NCBI RefSeq assembly: GCF_004634245.1
Contig: NZ_SJTF01000003.1
Coordinates: 62,001-126,000 of the forward strand
Direction of reading: 5' to 3'
From: Flavobacterium foetidum
Lineage (GTDB): Bacteria; Bacteroidota; Bacteroidia; Flavobacteriales; Flavobacteriaceae
Length of the DNA: 64,000 nt
Shown: positions 6,308 to 14,933 of the stretch, piece by piece
Layout of the letters: each line of letters opens with the position of its first letter
Numbering within the stretch: the first letter of the stretch is position 1
Notes under the pieces: model-generated
The model's database searches: none
Told to the model about the DNA's origin: nothing
The model's input: the letters and a program-made list of their open reading frames with translations, nothing else
Translations under genes and position numbers: made by a program

Positions 6308-8608
6308 ATGAAGGTCTGTATAGCCGAGAAACCAAGTGTCGCCCGTGAAATAGCTGCTGTATTGGGAGCCAATAACAAGCACGATGGTTATTATGAAGGC
6401 AATGGTTATGCCGTGACTTATACTTTCGGGCATTTATGCACCTTAAAAGAACCTAACGATTACAAACCGCACTGGAAAAGCTGGGATTTGAACAATCTGC
6501 CCATGCTGCCTGAAAAATTCGAAACCAAAGTAGTTCAGAATTCAGGTATCGAAAAACAGTTCAAAATCATAAAAAGCTTATTTGACAAAGCCGAACTGGT
6601 CATAAACTGCGGGGATGCTGGGCAAGAAGGAGAATTGATCCAGCGTTGGGTCATGAACGAAGCGCATTATAAAGGCGAAATAAAACGTTTATGGATTTCG
6701 TCTCTAACTACTGAAGCAATCAAAGAAGGTTTTGATAATTTAAAACCTTCCGAGAATTACGATAATTTGTTCTACGCCGGATTTTCAAGAGCAATCGGCG
6801 ATTGGCTTTTAGGTATGAATGCCACCCGTTTGTACACCGTAAAACACGGCGGTTACAAACAGGTGCTCTCCATTGGTCGTGTGCAGACGCCGACGCTTGC
6901 GATGGTTGTGGACCGTTTTAAGGAAATCGAAAACTTTAAGCCGCAGCCGTATTGGGAACTGCAAACGCTTTACAGAGAAACACTTTTCAGCTATGAAGAA
7001 GGACGTTTCCTGAAAAAAGAAGATGGAGAAATCTTAGCAGAAAAAGTAAAAGAAAGTGATTTTGAAATTGTCTCTGTTGATAAGAAAAACGGAAACGAAT
7101 ATGCGCCAAAACTGTTTGACTTAACAGGTTTACAGGTTTACTGTAATCAGAAATTCGGATTTTCGGCAGAAGATACGCTTAAAATTGCGCAGTCGCTTTA
7201 CGAACAAAAAGTGGTCACTTATCCCAGAGTAGATACTACATTTTTACCAAACGACATTTACCCAAAAGTGCCGGGAATTCTTCAAAAACTAACCAATTAC
7301 GCCGAATTAACGCAACCGATTTTAGAGAAAAAAATCAAAAAATCACCAAAGGTTTTCAATGATAAAAAAGTAACCGATCACCACGCTATTATTCCGACCG
7401 GAATCGAGATTAATCTGCCGTACAATCAGCAGCAGGTTTATGATATTATTGTAAAACGCTTTATTGCTGTTTTTTACGATGATTGTCTGGTAGCAAATAC
7501 GACAGTAATCGGAAAAGCTGCTGAGGTAACTTTTAAGGCCACAGGAAAACAAATTCTAAAAAAGGGATTCAGAGTCGTATTTGAAGATCCAAATGCAAAA
7601 GAAAAAGAACCAGATTTACTGCCCGCTTTTGTTGTGGGCGAAAAAGGGCCTCACGAACCCTCTTTCCTTCAAAAAGAAACCAAACCGCCAAATCATTTTA
7701 CAGAAGCGACCTTACTGCGTGCCATGGAAACCGCAGGAAAACAGGTCGATGACGAAGATTTACGCGAATTGATGAAGGAAAACGGAATCGGGCGTCCGTC
7801 TACACGTGCGAACATTATTGAAACGCTTTTTAAGCGCCAGTATATCGTTCGAAACAAAAAACAGGTTCTGCCTACTCCAACTGGAATTCAGTTGATCGAT
7901 ACGATTCAGAACGAATTGATAAAATCAGCAGAACTTACAGGTTCATGGGAAAAACAGCTGAAAGATATTGAAAAAGGAACTTTTACTGCAGCCGCTTTTA
8001 TCAGAAACATGAAGCGAATGGTTGAATCTTTGGTCTATGAAGTTAGAAGCGAAACTAAACATGCTAACATTTCTCATGCCGCAACAGTTCAGAAACCCGT
8101 TGTAAAAACAGAAAAAAAGAAAGTTTCCGGAATTTCGGCAGAAAGCTGTCCGAAATGCCAAAAAGGAAATCTGATAAAAGGAAAAACGGCTTTTGGATGC
8201 AGCGAATACAAATCAGGTTGTGATTTTGTGCTGCCATTTGTTTTTCGTGATAAAAAAATCAGTGAAAGCCAATATTTACGATTGGTTCAAAAAGGATCAA
8301 CAGTAAACATTAAAGGTTTTAAAACAGATTCTGGAACAGTTGAAGGTTTGATTCGTTTTGAAGAAAACTATAAATTAAAATTGGAACCCAAGAAGACAGA
8401 AAAGAAAACGCAGGAAGAAAAACCAGATTCTTTAAGCTGTCCGAAATGCAATAAAGGAAACATTCTAAAAGGCAAAACCGCTTACGGCTGTTCTGAATAC
8501 AAATCGGGTTGCGATTTTAAGATTTCTTTTGATGAAGTCAGAGCTAAATTACAAAATCAAAAACCGACAAAAGAATTGGTATATTCTATCTTGAAGGAAA
8601 GTGTTTAA
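6308..8608 (+). CDS. topB: DNA topoisomerase III (type IA), 766 aa
   Basis: A Toprim domain opens the protein (MKVCIAEKPSVAREIAAVLG, then NCGDAGQEGELIQRW near residues 100-115 with acidic metal ligands). The catalytic tyrosine is Tyr305 in VVTYPRVDTTFLP. The conserved ENGIGRPSTRANIIETL lies farther on. Two C-terminal cysteine modules (Cys614 and Cys711 start SCPKC..GN and SCPKCNKGN, each continuing to GCSEYKSGCDF) are nearly identical zinc-ribbon-like DNA-binding units. E. coli TopB is about 650 residues, and the extra length is mostly these modules. It relaxes and decatenates single-stranded crossings during replication and recombination. No partner genes are adjacent. Confidence 0.95.
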   Translation: MKVCIAEKPSVAREIAAVLGANNKHDGYYEGNGYAVTYTFGHLCTLKEPNDYKPHWKSWDLNNLPMLPEKFETKVVQNSGIEKQFKIIKSLFDKAELVINCGDAGQEGELIQRWVMNEAHYKGEIKRLWISSLTTEAIKEGFDNLKPSENYDNLFYAGFSRAIGDWLLGMNATRLYTVKHGGYKQVLSIGRVQTPTLAMVVDRFKEIENFKPQPYWELQTLYRETLFSYEEGRFLKKEDGEILAEKVKESDFEIVSVDKKNGNEYAPKLFDLTGLQVYCNQKFGFSAEDTLKIAQSLYEQKVVTYPRVDTTFLPNDIYPKVPGILQKLTNYAELTQPILEKKIKKSPKVFNDKKVTDHHAIIPTGIEINLPYNQQQVYDIIVKRFIAVFYDDCLVANTTVIGKAAEVTFKATGKQILKKGFRVVFEDPNAKEKEPDLLPAFVVGEKGPHEPSFLQKETKPPNHFTEATLLRAMETAGKQVDDEDLRELMKENGIGRPSTRANIIETLFKRQYIVRNKKQVLPTPTGIQLIDTIQNELIKSAELTGSWEKQLKDIEKGTFTAAAFIRNMKRMVESLVYEVRSETKHANISHAATVQKPVVKTEKKKVSGISAESCPKCQKGNLIKGKTAFGCSEYKSGCDFVLPFVFRDKKISESQYLRLVQKGSTVNIKGFKTDSGTVEGLIRFEENYKLKLEPKKTEKKTQEEKPDSLSCPKCNKGNILKGKTAYGCSEYKSGCDFKISFDEVRAKLQNQKPTKELVYSILKESV

Positions 8609-9290
8609 TTTTTTCAGCCACAGATTCTTTTCTTTATCTATTGCCACAAATTACACTAATTTCCACGATTATTTTTTCACGCAGATTTAGCAGATTTGAT
8701 TTATGATTAATTAAAAACTGCCAGTGTTTGGAAGAAAATCAATGCAATCATTTTAATCTGTGGCAAAAATATCGTCTCAACTTCCAAAAAAAAATTTGTG
8801 TAATTTGTGGAATTTGTGGTTAAGAATCTCGACCTAATTTTAAAAGAGAAATTTCGTGTAAATTAGTGTAATTTGTGGCAAAAATCTCGTCCCAATATTC
8901 AAAGAAAAAATTCATGGCTACTTTCAAGAGCAGTATCAAAATGATTTTGTTTCACGCAGATTTTGCAGATTTAGCAGATTTGATTTATGATTAATTAAAA
9001 ACTGCCAGTGTTTGGAAGAAAATCAATGTAATCATTTTAATCTGTGGCAAAAATATCGTCTCAATTCCAAAGAAAAATTTGTGTAATTTGTGTAATTTGT
9101 GGCAAAAATCTCGTCCCGATTTTCAAAGAAAAATTTGTGGAATTTGTGGAATTTGTGGCAAAAACATCGTTCCAGTTTTCAAAGAAAAATTTGTGCAATT
9201 TGTGGCAAATCTCGCCCCAATTTTCAAAGAAAAATTTGTGTAAATCCGTGTAATTTGTGGCAAAAACATCGTTCCAGTTTTAAGAAAAAT
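8609..9290. repeat. Low-complexity tandem and inverted repeat field
   Basis: This 0.7-kb spacer is built from variants of AATTTGTGG. At 9046, 9101, 9157, 9204 and 9259 a GGCAAAAA.(T/A)TCG core recurs every 47-56 bp, each separated by one to three copies of the 9-bp word. A segment of about 103 bp (8678-8780) is duplicated at 8953-9064 with one extra 9-bp unit. The 26 bases at 8643-8668 are an inverted copy of 8854-8879 with one mismatch. Several short frames run through the array, but their products are simple repeats (FKEKF, EFVEFV) and I do not call them genes. Confidence 0.85.
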
Positions 9291-9390
9291 TCGAGAATTG
9301 CTTGGCAAGTTCGCTATCGCTCCAATCGTGGCTACTTTAAATGACAAATATTTTTTTCATACATTAGCACCCAACCAAAACCTTAAAAAT

Positions 9391-9867
9391 ATGTTCCAGA
9401 AAATTACTCTTATAACCCTAATTATAGCCTTCGTTTCCTGTCAAAAAAAAGAAACAGTAGAAAAAGACAAAATCAAAAAAGCAGACTGGTTGATTGGAAA
9501 CTGGGAAAACACTTCTGCTGATGGAGTTTTAACCGAAAACTGGCAGAAATTAAACGACAGCACCTTCAGCGCCACTTCCTATTTCATCAAAGGAAAAGAT
9601 ACTTTGCATTTTGAAAGCATTATTTTGGCGCAATTAGCAGAAACATTGACATACAAAGCTACAGTAAAAGGTCAGAACGAGGATAAACCTGTTTTCTTTC
9701 CATCAACTTCAGCATCAGACAAACAATTAGTTTTTGAAAACCCAAAACACGATTACCCACAAAAAATAACCTATACAAAAAGCAGTGCTAGTACCTTAAC
9801 TGCTGAAATTTCGGGGAATCTGAATGGAAAACCCGCATCAGAAAAATTTGTGATGACAAAAAAATAA
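9391..9867 (+). CDS. DUF6265-type lipoprotein, 158 aa
   Basis: The start is set at the ATG at 9391 (MFQKITLITLIIAFVSCQKK), because this gives a lipoprotein signal peptide with lipobox FVSC. The frame is open to 9298, but those codons lie beside the repeat field. The mature part opens DWLIGNWENTSADGVLTENW and later has DSTFSATSYFIKGKDTLHFE and FENPKHDYPQKITY, which fits the DUF6265 beta-barrel-like family. It is likely anchored in the periplasm or outer membrane. Function unknown. It precedes a propeller protein by 19 bp, suggesting co-transcription. Confidence 0.75.
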   Translation: MFQKITLITLIIAFVSCQKKETVEKDKIKKADWLIGNWENTSADGVLTENWQKLNDSTFSATSYFIKGKDTLHFESIILAQLAETLTYKATVKGQNEDKPVFFPSTSASDKQLVFENPKHDYPQKITYTKSSASTLTAEISGNLNGKPASEKFVMTKK

Positions 9868-9886
9868 ACTTTATACTGACTAAAAT

Positions 9887-10957
9887 ATGAAAATCAAGAT
9901 TGTACTATTCATCGGTTTTTTTGCGACATTAAATGTTTTACAAGGACAAAGCATTATTTCTAAAATTAGTGTTCAAAACAAAAATTTAATATTCGGAAGT
10001 CTTAACAAAAATCTGTATTCTGTCAGTATTGATTCAAAAAAAACAAATTGGACCTTTAGCGCCGAAACTGAAATCTACGGTCAAGCCGAAGTCAAAGACA
10101 ATAAAATTTATTTGGGAGATAGCAACGGCCTTGTATATTGCATAGGCTCAGACGGAAAACAAATCTGGCAGAAAAATCTTGGCACTTATGAAGCCATTAC
10201 GCATAAACCTATTTTTATAGACAACAACTTATATATTTCGTCTGGTTCAAGCCTTTTTATTTTGGATCCGAGAGACGGTTCTACTTTGGGAAAATTCTAC
10301 GCTAATGCCCCAATAACTTCGCCTGTTTCTACAAAAGACAATTACCTGCTTATAGCCGATAATAAAGGGAAAATCTACAAACTAAGCAAAGAAGTTGCTT
10401 TGATTGACTCATACCAAATTGCTCTGGGAGCCGTTTTTGGCAAAATTATTATAGACGAAAACAATATCTTTTTTGGAAGCAATGACAGTAATTTCTACAA
10501 ATACAGTCTGGATGGAAAAAAGGTAATTTCTTCTGTAGCGACTAACGACTGGGTCTCTTCAAGTCCTTTAAAAGAAGGTAATCTTATATTTTTTGGCAAT
10601 GACGGCGGCTTTTTCTTTTGTTTGGACAAAAACAACATGACGACGAAATGGAAATTTAAAGCTACCGCAAGCATTCGCACTGAACCGCTTATTACAGGCG
10701 ATAAAATCTTTTTTGGAAGTGATGACAAAAATCTTTACGTAATAAGTAAATCGACCGGAAAACTGATCAAGAAGTTTTTGGCAAAAGATAAAATAAAATC
10801 AAGCCCAGCGCTTATAGAAAACGTAGTTTATTTTGCAGACGAATCAGGAGAAGTTTACGCTGTTGATACCGAATTAAAAGCCCTTAAATCTATTTTTAAG
10901 ACAGCAGGACAAAATGCGGATCCTACTAAAACTGTTGAAACGGTAAAGAAGAATTAA
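9887..10957 (+). CDS. PQQ-type beta-propeller exported protein, 356 aa
   Basis: A signal peptide (MKIKIVLFIGFFATLNVLQGQ) is followed by six or seven repeats of about 40 residues carrying a core such as NKIYLGDSNGLVYCIGSDGKQIW, DNKIFFGSDDKNLYVISKSTGK and NVVYFADESGEVYAVD. This is the PQQ/BamB-like quinoprotein propeller pattern. There is no lipobox Cys, unlike BamB, and no PQQ catalytic residues that I can identify, so it is probably a periplasmic binding or scaffold protein. It lies between a DUF6265 lipoprotein gene and a tiny lipoprotein gene. Confidence 0.75.
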   Translation: MKIKIVLFIGFFATLNVLQGQSIISKISVQNKNLIFGSLNKNLYSVSIDSKKTNWTFSAETEIYGQAEVKDNKIYLGDSNGLVYCIGSDGKQIWQKNLGTYEAITHKPIFIDNNLYISSGSSLFILDPRDGSTLGKFYANAPITSPVSTKDNYLLIADNKGKIYKLSKEVALIDSYQIALGAVFGKIIIDENNIFFGSNDSNFYKYSLDGKKVISSVATNDWVSSSPLKEGNLIFFGNDGGFFFCLDKNNMTTKWKFKATASIRTEPLITGDKIFFGSDDKNLYVISKSTGKLIKKFLAKDKIKSSPALIENVVYFADESGEVYAVDTELKALKSIFKTAGQNADPTKTVETVKKN

Positions 10958-10960
10958 CAA

Positions 10961-11122
10961 ATGACAAAGCAATTCATTAAAACATTTTTATTGCTTACTG
11001 TAATTTCATTCTCTTCCTGTGGACAGGGAAAAATCAAAACGCCGCTAAATGCAATGAATCAATTTGAAAAATTTAAACTTAAGGAAAAATTTGTACCCGA
11101 GCCAAAAAACTTAGCAATTTAG
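10961..11122 (+). CDS. Tiny lipoprotein, 53 aa, probably truncated
   Basis: The ATG at 10961 lies 3 bp after the propeller stop codon. It encodes a clear lipoprotein signal (MTKQFIKTFLLLTVISFSSC, Cys20) and about 33 more residues ending NLAI. The last codons fall inside a low-complexity word repeat (TTAGCAATTTAGCAACTCAG), so the original C-terminus seems to have been replaced by repeat DNA. It may still be made as a short lipid-anchored peptide. No family is recognised. Confidence 0.45.
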   Translation: MTKQFIKTFLLLTVISFSSCGQGKIKTPLNAMNQFEKFKLKEKFVPEPKNLAI

Positions 11123-11147
11123 CAACTCAGAACCTAAGCAACTTAAG
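11110..11147. repeat. Low-complexity word repeat (TTAGCAACT type)
   Basis: Variants of TTAGCAACT are iterated about four times between the truncated lipoprotein and the end of the MFS gene. The first copy supplies the stop codon of the truncated lipoprotein. Confidence 0.5.
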
Positions 11148-11152
11148 AAAAA

Positions 11153-12313
11153 TTACTCATTCTCTCCGATTTTATTCACCATAAAAATCATCAGAATACC
11201 TAAAAGCGCCATAACTAGAAAAGCCCATTTCATACTCAGATATTCAGAAATAAAACCAACCATTGGCGGCACCAGCAAAAAGCCGAGATAACCAATTGTC
11301 GAAATTGAAGTCAAAGCCGAACCGCTGCTTAGCTTTGAAGACCTTCCTGCGATACTAAACACCAAAGGCACCACACAAGAAACTCCAAATCCGATTAAAA
11401 CATAACCAAAAATAGTCGGATATGCATAAGGCAGAACAAAACATATTCCGAAACCAACAGTAATTAAAATACCGCTGTAGAGCAGAATTTTTTTGGTTCC
11501 GAATTTCATTACGCCATAATCACCAAAAATACGTCCTAAGGTTACTGCTGTGGCAAAAAATACAAAAGCCGCACTGGTCAGTTTTGGAGAAGCTTTTAAT
11601 ATATTTTCAAAATAGATACCGCTCCAGTCGTACATGGTATTTTCGCAAGCCATAGAAACAAAACAAATCAGCGCAAATTTTACCAGATTCTTTTCTGGCA
11701 TCGAAAAGAATTTCTTTTTAACCGGAACAGGCTCGTTATGAATACTCATTGGATAAAAGAACGCCGTAAGCGCCAACATAAATACACTCACTCCAATTAA
11801 ATGATGCGCTGGTGCTATCTTTTGAGTAACCATAATATAACCCAATCCCGCTCCAGAAAATACCGCAATGCTCCAAACAGCATGAAAACGCGTTATAATC
11901 GATTTTGGATATAATTTCTGAACTTCAAGAGACTGCGCGTTAATAGAAAGGTTGAAGATATTGCGCGAAGCTCCAAAAATTAAAAGCACAATAACCAGCT
12001 GCCATACAAAAGCAACCAAACCCGGCAGAGACAATACAATATTGAACATAATTGCCCCTAACAGCATAATATACCGGCTGCTGTACTTGTTTAAAAGTTT
12101 TCCTGTAAAAGGCATAGTCAGCATGAGGCCTATGGGAAAGGCAAACAAAACTGCTCCAAACTGAGCTTCGCTTAAATGTAATTGAGCTTGTATATGCGGA
12201 ATTCTGGAAACCCAGGAAGAATATCCAAATCCTGACAGAAAGAAAAAAACAGTGTTGGCTATACGATATCCTTTTGGCGTATTCTCAAACTTTTTTAAGA
12301 AAGGTAAAATCAT
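11153..12313 (-). CDS. MFS transporter, 386 aa
   Basis: About 12 hydrophobic helices span the protein. The loop between helices 2 and 3 reads GKLLNKYSSRYIM, a weak form of the MFS motif A. The region YSSWVSRIPHIQAQLHLSEAQFGAVLFAFPIGLMLTMP resembles the YbjJ/fucose-permease-like branch. The substrate cannot be predicted. It is convergent with the lipoprotein gene and divergent from the TonB receptor gene at 12539. A CAAAAATA at 12333-12340 (TATTTTTG on the minus strand) could be its -7 promoter element. Confidence 0.85.
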   Translation of the reverse strand: MILPFLKKFENTPKGYRIANTVFFFLSGFGYSSWVSRIPHIQAQLHLSEAQFGAVLFAFPIGLMLTMPFTGKLLNKYSSRYIMLLGAIMFNIVLSLPGLVAFVWQLVIVLLIFGASRNIFNLSINAQSLEVQKLYPKSIITRFHAVWSIAVFSGAGLGYIMVTQKIAPAHHLIGVSVFMLALTAFFYPMSIHNEPVPVKKKFFSMPEKNLVKFALICFVSMACENTMYDWSGIYFENILKASPKLTSAAFVFFATAVTLGRIFGDYGVMKFGTKKILLYSGILITVGFGICFVLPYAYPTIFGYVLIGFGVSCVVPLVFSIAGRSSKLSSGSALTSISTIGYLGFLLVPPMVGFISEYLSMKWAFLVMALLGILMIFMVNKIGENE

Positions 12314-12455
12314 GAATTCATTTTTCAGAGTGCAAAAATAAACATTTTGAACTTTTAAGTGCTTCTAAACTCTTTAAATAACGATTACGAAACGTGTATT
12401 TTCAAAACTTTCCACGCTTTATAAAACCATTCACAAAAAAAACTTGAACCAAAAA

Positions 12456-12485
12456 TTGTTAAAATAATATTAATTTATAAATTTG
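12456..12485 (+). promoter_or_regulatory. Bacteroidota-type promoter for TonB receptor 1
   Basis: TTG at 12456-12458, a spacer of 19 bp and TAAATTTG at 12478-12485 match the TTG...TAnnTTTG pattern of Bacteroidota promoters. The inferred operator begins 3 bp downstream. Confidence 0.6.
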
Positions 12486-12487
12486 TA

Positions 12488-12510
12488 CTGTTTTTATTTA
12501 TTCTAAATAA
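12488..12510 (+). promoter_or_regulatory. Putative iron-responsive operator 1
   Basis: A 23-bp window ending TTCTAAATAA shares its right half with the motifs at 16144-16166 and 17151-17173, and has the small symmetric arms TTTAT and ATAAA. It lies at or just after the predicted transcription start, where a repressor would block initiation. Assignment to Fur is inference from the neighbouring iron genes. Confidence 0.45.
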
Positions 12511-12538
12511 AACATATTATAAACCAATAAAAGCCAAA

Positions 12539-14863
12539 ATGAAATATCTTAATCCGAAAACATCCCGTTTTCTTTTTACAGTCAGTTTATTATTAACATT
12601 CTTCGCTGGATTTTCACAGCAAAACCATGGAAAAATCAAAGGACAAATAACCACCTCAGACGGTGAAGCTGCCGCTGGTGTCAATGTCATTTTAAAAAAT
12701 TCAAAATATTGGAGCATCACCAACGATGACGGTAGTTTTGAATTCAACAAAGTAAAAGCCAACTCCTATACTCTTCAGATTTCACTAACAGGCTATGAAA
12801 CTCTAGAGCAGGAAATCACAGTTGCCGAAAACGAAACCACCTCACTAAATCTTCAATTAAAAGTTTCGAATAAAGAACTGAAAGAAGTGGTCATTAATAG
12901 CAAAAAAAGCATCTTATCTAAAAAGACCGATTATGTCGCTCGTATGCCTTTGACTAATCTTGAAAATCCTCAGGTTTACAGTGTCATACAAAAAGAACTT
13001 TTGCAGGAACAAATCGCCGTAGACATCAAAAATGCGGTGCAAAATTCGCCAGGAGTTGTTCCAATCAGCTATCCTTCAGGAGGAATCGGACTGATTTTCA
13101 GAGGTTTTTCAACGGGAGTAAATGCACGTAACGGGATGGAAACGGTTTCTGGACGTTCTTCTGTAGATCTTGGAAATGTAGAGCGAATTGAAATTATGAA
13201 AGGCCCTTCAGGAACCTTATTTGGTTCGTCTGTATCTTCTTTTGGAGGTGTCGTAAATTTAGTGACCAAAAAACCTTTTGAAACTACTGCTGCCGAAATA
13301 TCTTATACCGGCGGAAGTTTCAGCCTAAACCGTCTAACGGCAGATGTTAATACACCGCTTAATGCAGATAAAACGGTTTTATTTAGAGTGAATGTTGCTG
13401 TAAATAGAGAAAAAAGCTTTCTGGATTATGGGTTTAACAACACGTTGCTTTTTGCGCCAAGTTTAACCTATAAAGCATCTGACAAGCTTACCTTCAATAT
13501 TGATGCTGAACTTTATAATGTAAACAACACCAGACGTACTTACAATACGTACGCGGCAAATTCTGGCATCACCAATCCTACTGATCTGCAAATAAATTAT
13601 AAAAAATCGATGTTTCACGACGACAACGATGCCAAAACAACTGCTACAAAAGTTTTCGCTCAAGCGGAATACGAAATATCAGAAAACTGGAAATCGACAA
13701 CCGTATTTTCGTTTGTAGGCGAAGATGTTGAGCGCAGTTACCAGACTTATGCTGTTTGGAATTCTCCAACGCAGGTAGACAGAAGAGTTGGTTTGTGGGG
13801 ACCTATTTATAACAACTTCACAAATATTCAGGAAAATATCAACGGAAAATTTGATACCGGAAGCATTAAACACAAATTCTTGGCCGGAGTAAACTACAGA
13901 ATCTATAATTCTAATTTTTCTGGCGGGAGGACATTCACTCTTGATAATATTGATGTTACGACCGATTTTGCTCCGATTAGAAGAAAAGCTGTTGATGCCG
14001 GTCTTGTTTTGACCTCATCTCCAGTTGCCGACCAAAAAACAATCAGCGTTTATGCCTGCGACGTGGTTAATTTTACAGACAGGCTTTCTGCTATGTTAAG
14101 TTTGCGTTTGGATAATTTTGAAAGAGCAAAAGTGGGAACCGTAGAAGGTTATAGCCAAACAGCGCTTTCGCCTAAATTAGGTTTGGTTTATGAGGTGGTA
14201 AAAGACCAAGTTTCGGTATTTGGAAATTATATGAACGGTTTCCAGAATATGCAGCCAGTTACACAACCAAACTCTACACAGTTGGTTTTAGATCCAGTTT
14301 ATGCGATTCAGTATGAAGGAGGTGTAAAAGCCGAAGCGTTCAATAAAAAATTAAGCGGATCGATTAGTTACTATAATATCACGATTGACAATGCCACAAG
14401 AACAGACTTGAACGGATACACTTTCCAAGATGCAAAACAAGTCAGTAAAGGTGTTGATTTCGAATTGATGGCAAATCCGTTTAACGGATTCAATATCGTA
14501 GCAGGTTATGCTTACAACGACAATAAAATTGTAAAAGCTTCTGTGGCGGCCATCGAAGGAAACAAAGCAACAGGCGCACCAGAAAATGTAGTTAACTTCT
14601 GGACCACCTATACTTTCCAAAATAAGCTGAAAGGTTTAGGAATTGGTGCGGGTGCCAATTATATCGACAAAAATTACTTTACTGCAGAAAATACTGTTTA
14701 CATGCCGTCTTACACCGTTTACAATGCAACGATTTATTATGACCAGCCTTCTTGGAGAATTGGCTTGAAATTCAACAACATAACAAACGAAAAGTACTGG
14801 GATTTCTGGGGATCGTCAAACGCTCCAACAAGTGTTCTGGCTAATTTGACAATCCGATTCTAA
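12539..14863 (+). CDS. TonB-dependent siderophore-type receptor with carboxypeptidase-like domain, 774 aa
   Basis: The signal peptide ends near residue 27 (FFAGFSQQ). A carboxypeptidase-regulatory-like domain follows (about 32-110, GKIKGQITTSDGEAAAGVNVIL, ITNDDGSFEF). The plug (about 140-250) contains QNSPGVVPISYPSGGIG, RGFSTG, VERIEIMKGPSGTLFGSS and GGVVNLVTKKP, typical of siderophore receptors. The rest is a 22-strand-type barrel ending in TSVLANLTIRF with a terminal Phe. It would import a ferric chelate across the outer membrane with TonB-ExbBD. A terminator hairpin follows, then the PepSY gene. The upstream operator-like motif suggests iron repression. Confidence 0.9.
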   Translation: MKYLNPKTSRFLFTVSLLLTFFAGFSQQNHGKIKGQITTSDGEAAAGVNVILKNSKYWSITNDDGSFEFNKVKANSYTLQISLTGYETLEQEITVAENETTSLNLQLKVSNKELKEVVINSKKSILSKKTDYVARMPLTNLENPQVYSVIQKELLQEQIAVDIKNAVQNSPGVVPISYPSGGIGLIFRGFSTGVNARNGMETVSGRSSVDLGNVERIEIMKGPSGTLFGSSVSSFGGVVNLVTKKPFETTAAEISYTGGSFSLNRLTADVNTPLNADKTVLFRVNVAVNREKSFLDYGFNNTLLFAPSLTYKASDKLTFNIDAELYNVNNTRRTYNTYAANSGITNPTDLQINYKKSMFHDDNDAKTTATKVFAQAEYEISENWKSTTVFSFVGEDVERSYQTYAVWNSPTQVDRRVGLWGPIYNNFTNIQENINGKFDTGSIKHKFLAGVNYRIYNSNFSGGRTFTLDNIDVTTDFAPIRRKAVDAGLVLTSSPVADQKTISVYACDVVNFTDRLSAMLSLRLDNFERAKVGTVEGYSQTALSPKLGLVYEVVKDQVSVFGNYMNGFQNMQPVTQPNSTQLVLDPVYAIQYEGGVKAEAFNKKLSGSISYYNITIDNATRTDLNGYTFQDAKQVSKGVDFELMANPFNGFNIVAGYAYNDNKIVKASVAAIEGNKATGAPENVVNFWTTYTFQNKLKGLGIGAGANYIDKNYFTAENTVYMPSYTVYNATIYYDQPSWRIGLKFNNITNEKYWDFWGSSNAPTSVLANLTIRF

Positions 14864-14886
14864 AATCTTAAATAGCAATTAACTGA

Positions 14887-14916
14887 CGCCTCAATTGTAA
14901 AAATTGAGGCGCTTTT
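14887..14916 (+). terminator. Rho-independent terminator or attenuator after TonB receptor 1
   Basis: The arms CGCCTCAATT (14887-14896) and AATTGAGGCG (14902-14911) are perfectly paired with a 5-bp loop, followed by CTTTT. The next gene starts 18 bp downstream with no clear promoter, so partial read-through into the PepSY gene is likely. Confidence 0.75.
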
Positions 14917-14933
14917 AATTAGAAGTTACTGTT

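Noticed and set aside
8609..9290. Possible CRISPR array
   Set aside because: Unit spacing is uneven (47-56 bp), the supposed spacers are also repeats, and no cas gene is in the window.
9044..9347. Three overlapping short frames in the repeat field
   Set aside because: Their products are iterations of the AATTTGTGG word and read equally well in other frames, so they are by-products of the repeat.
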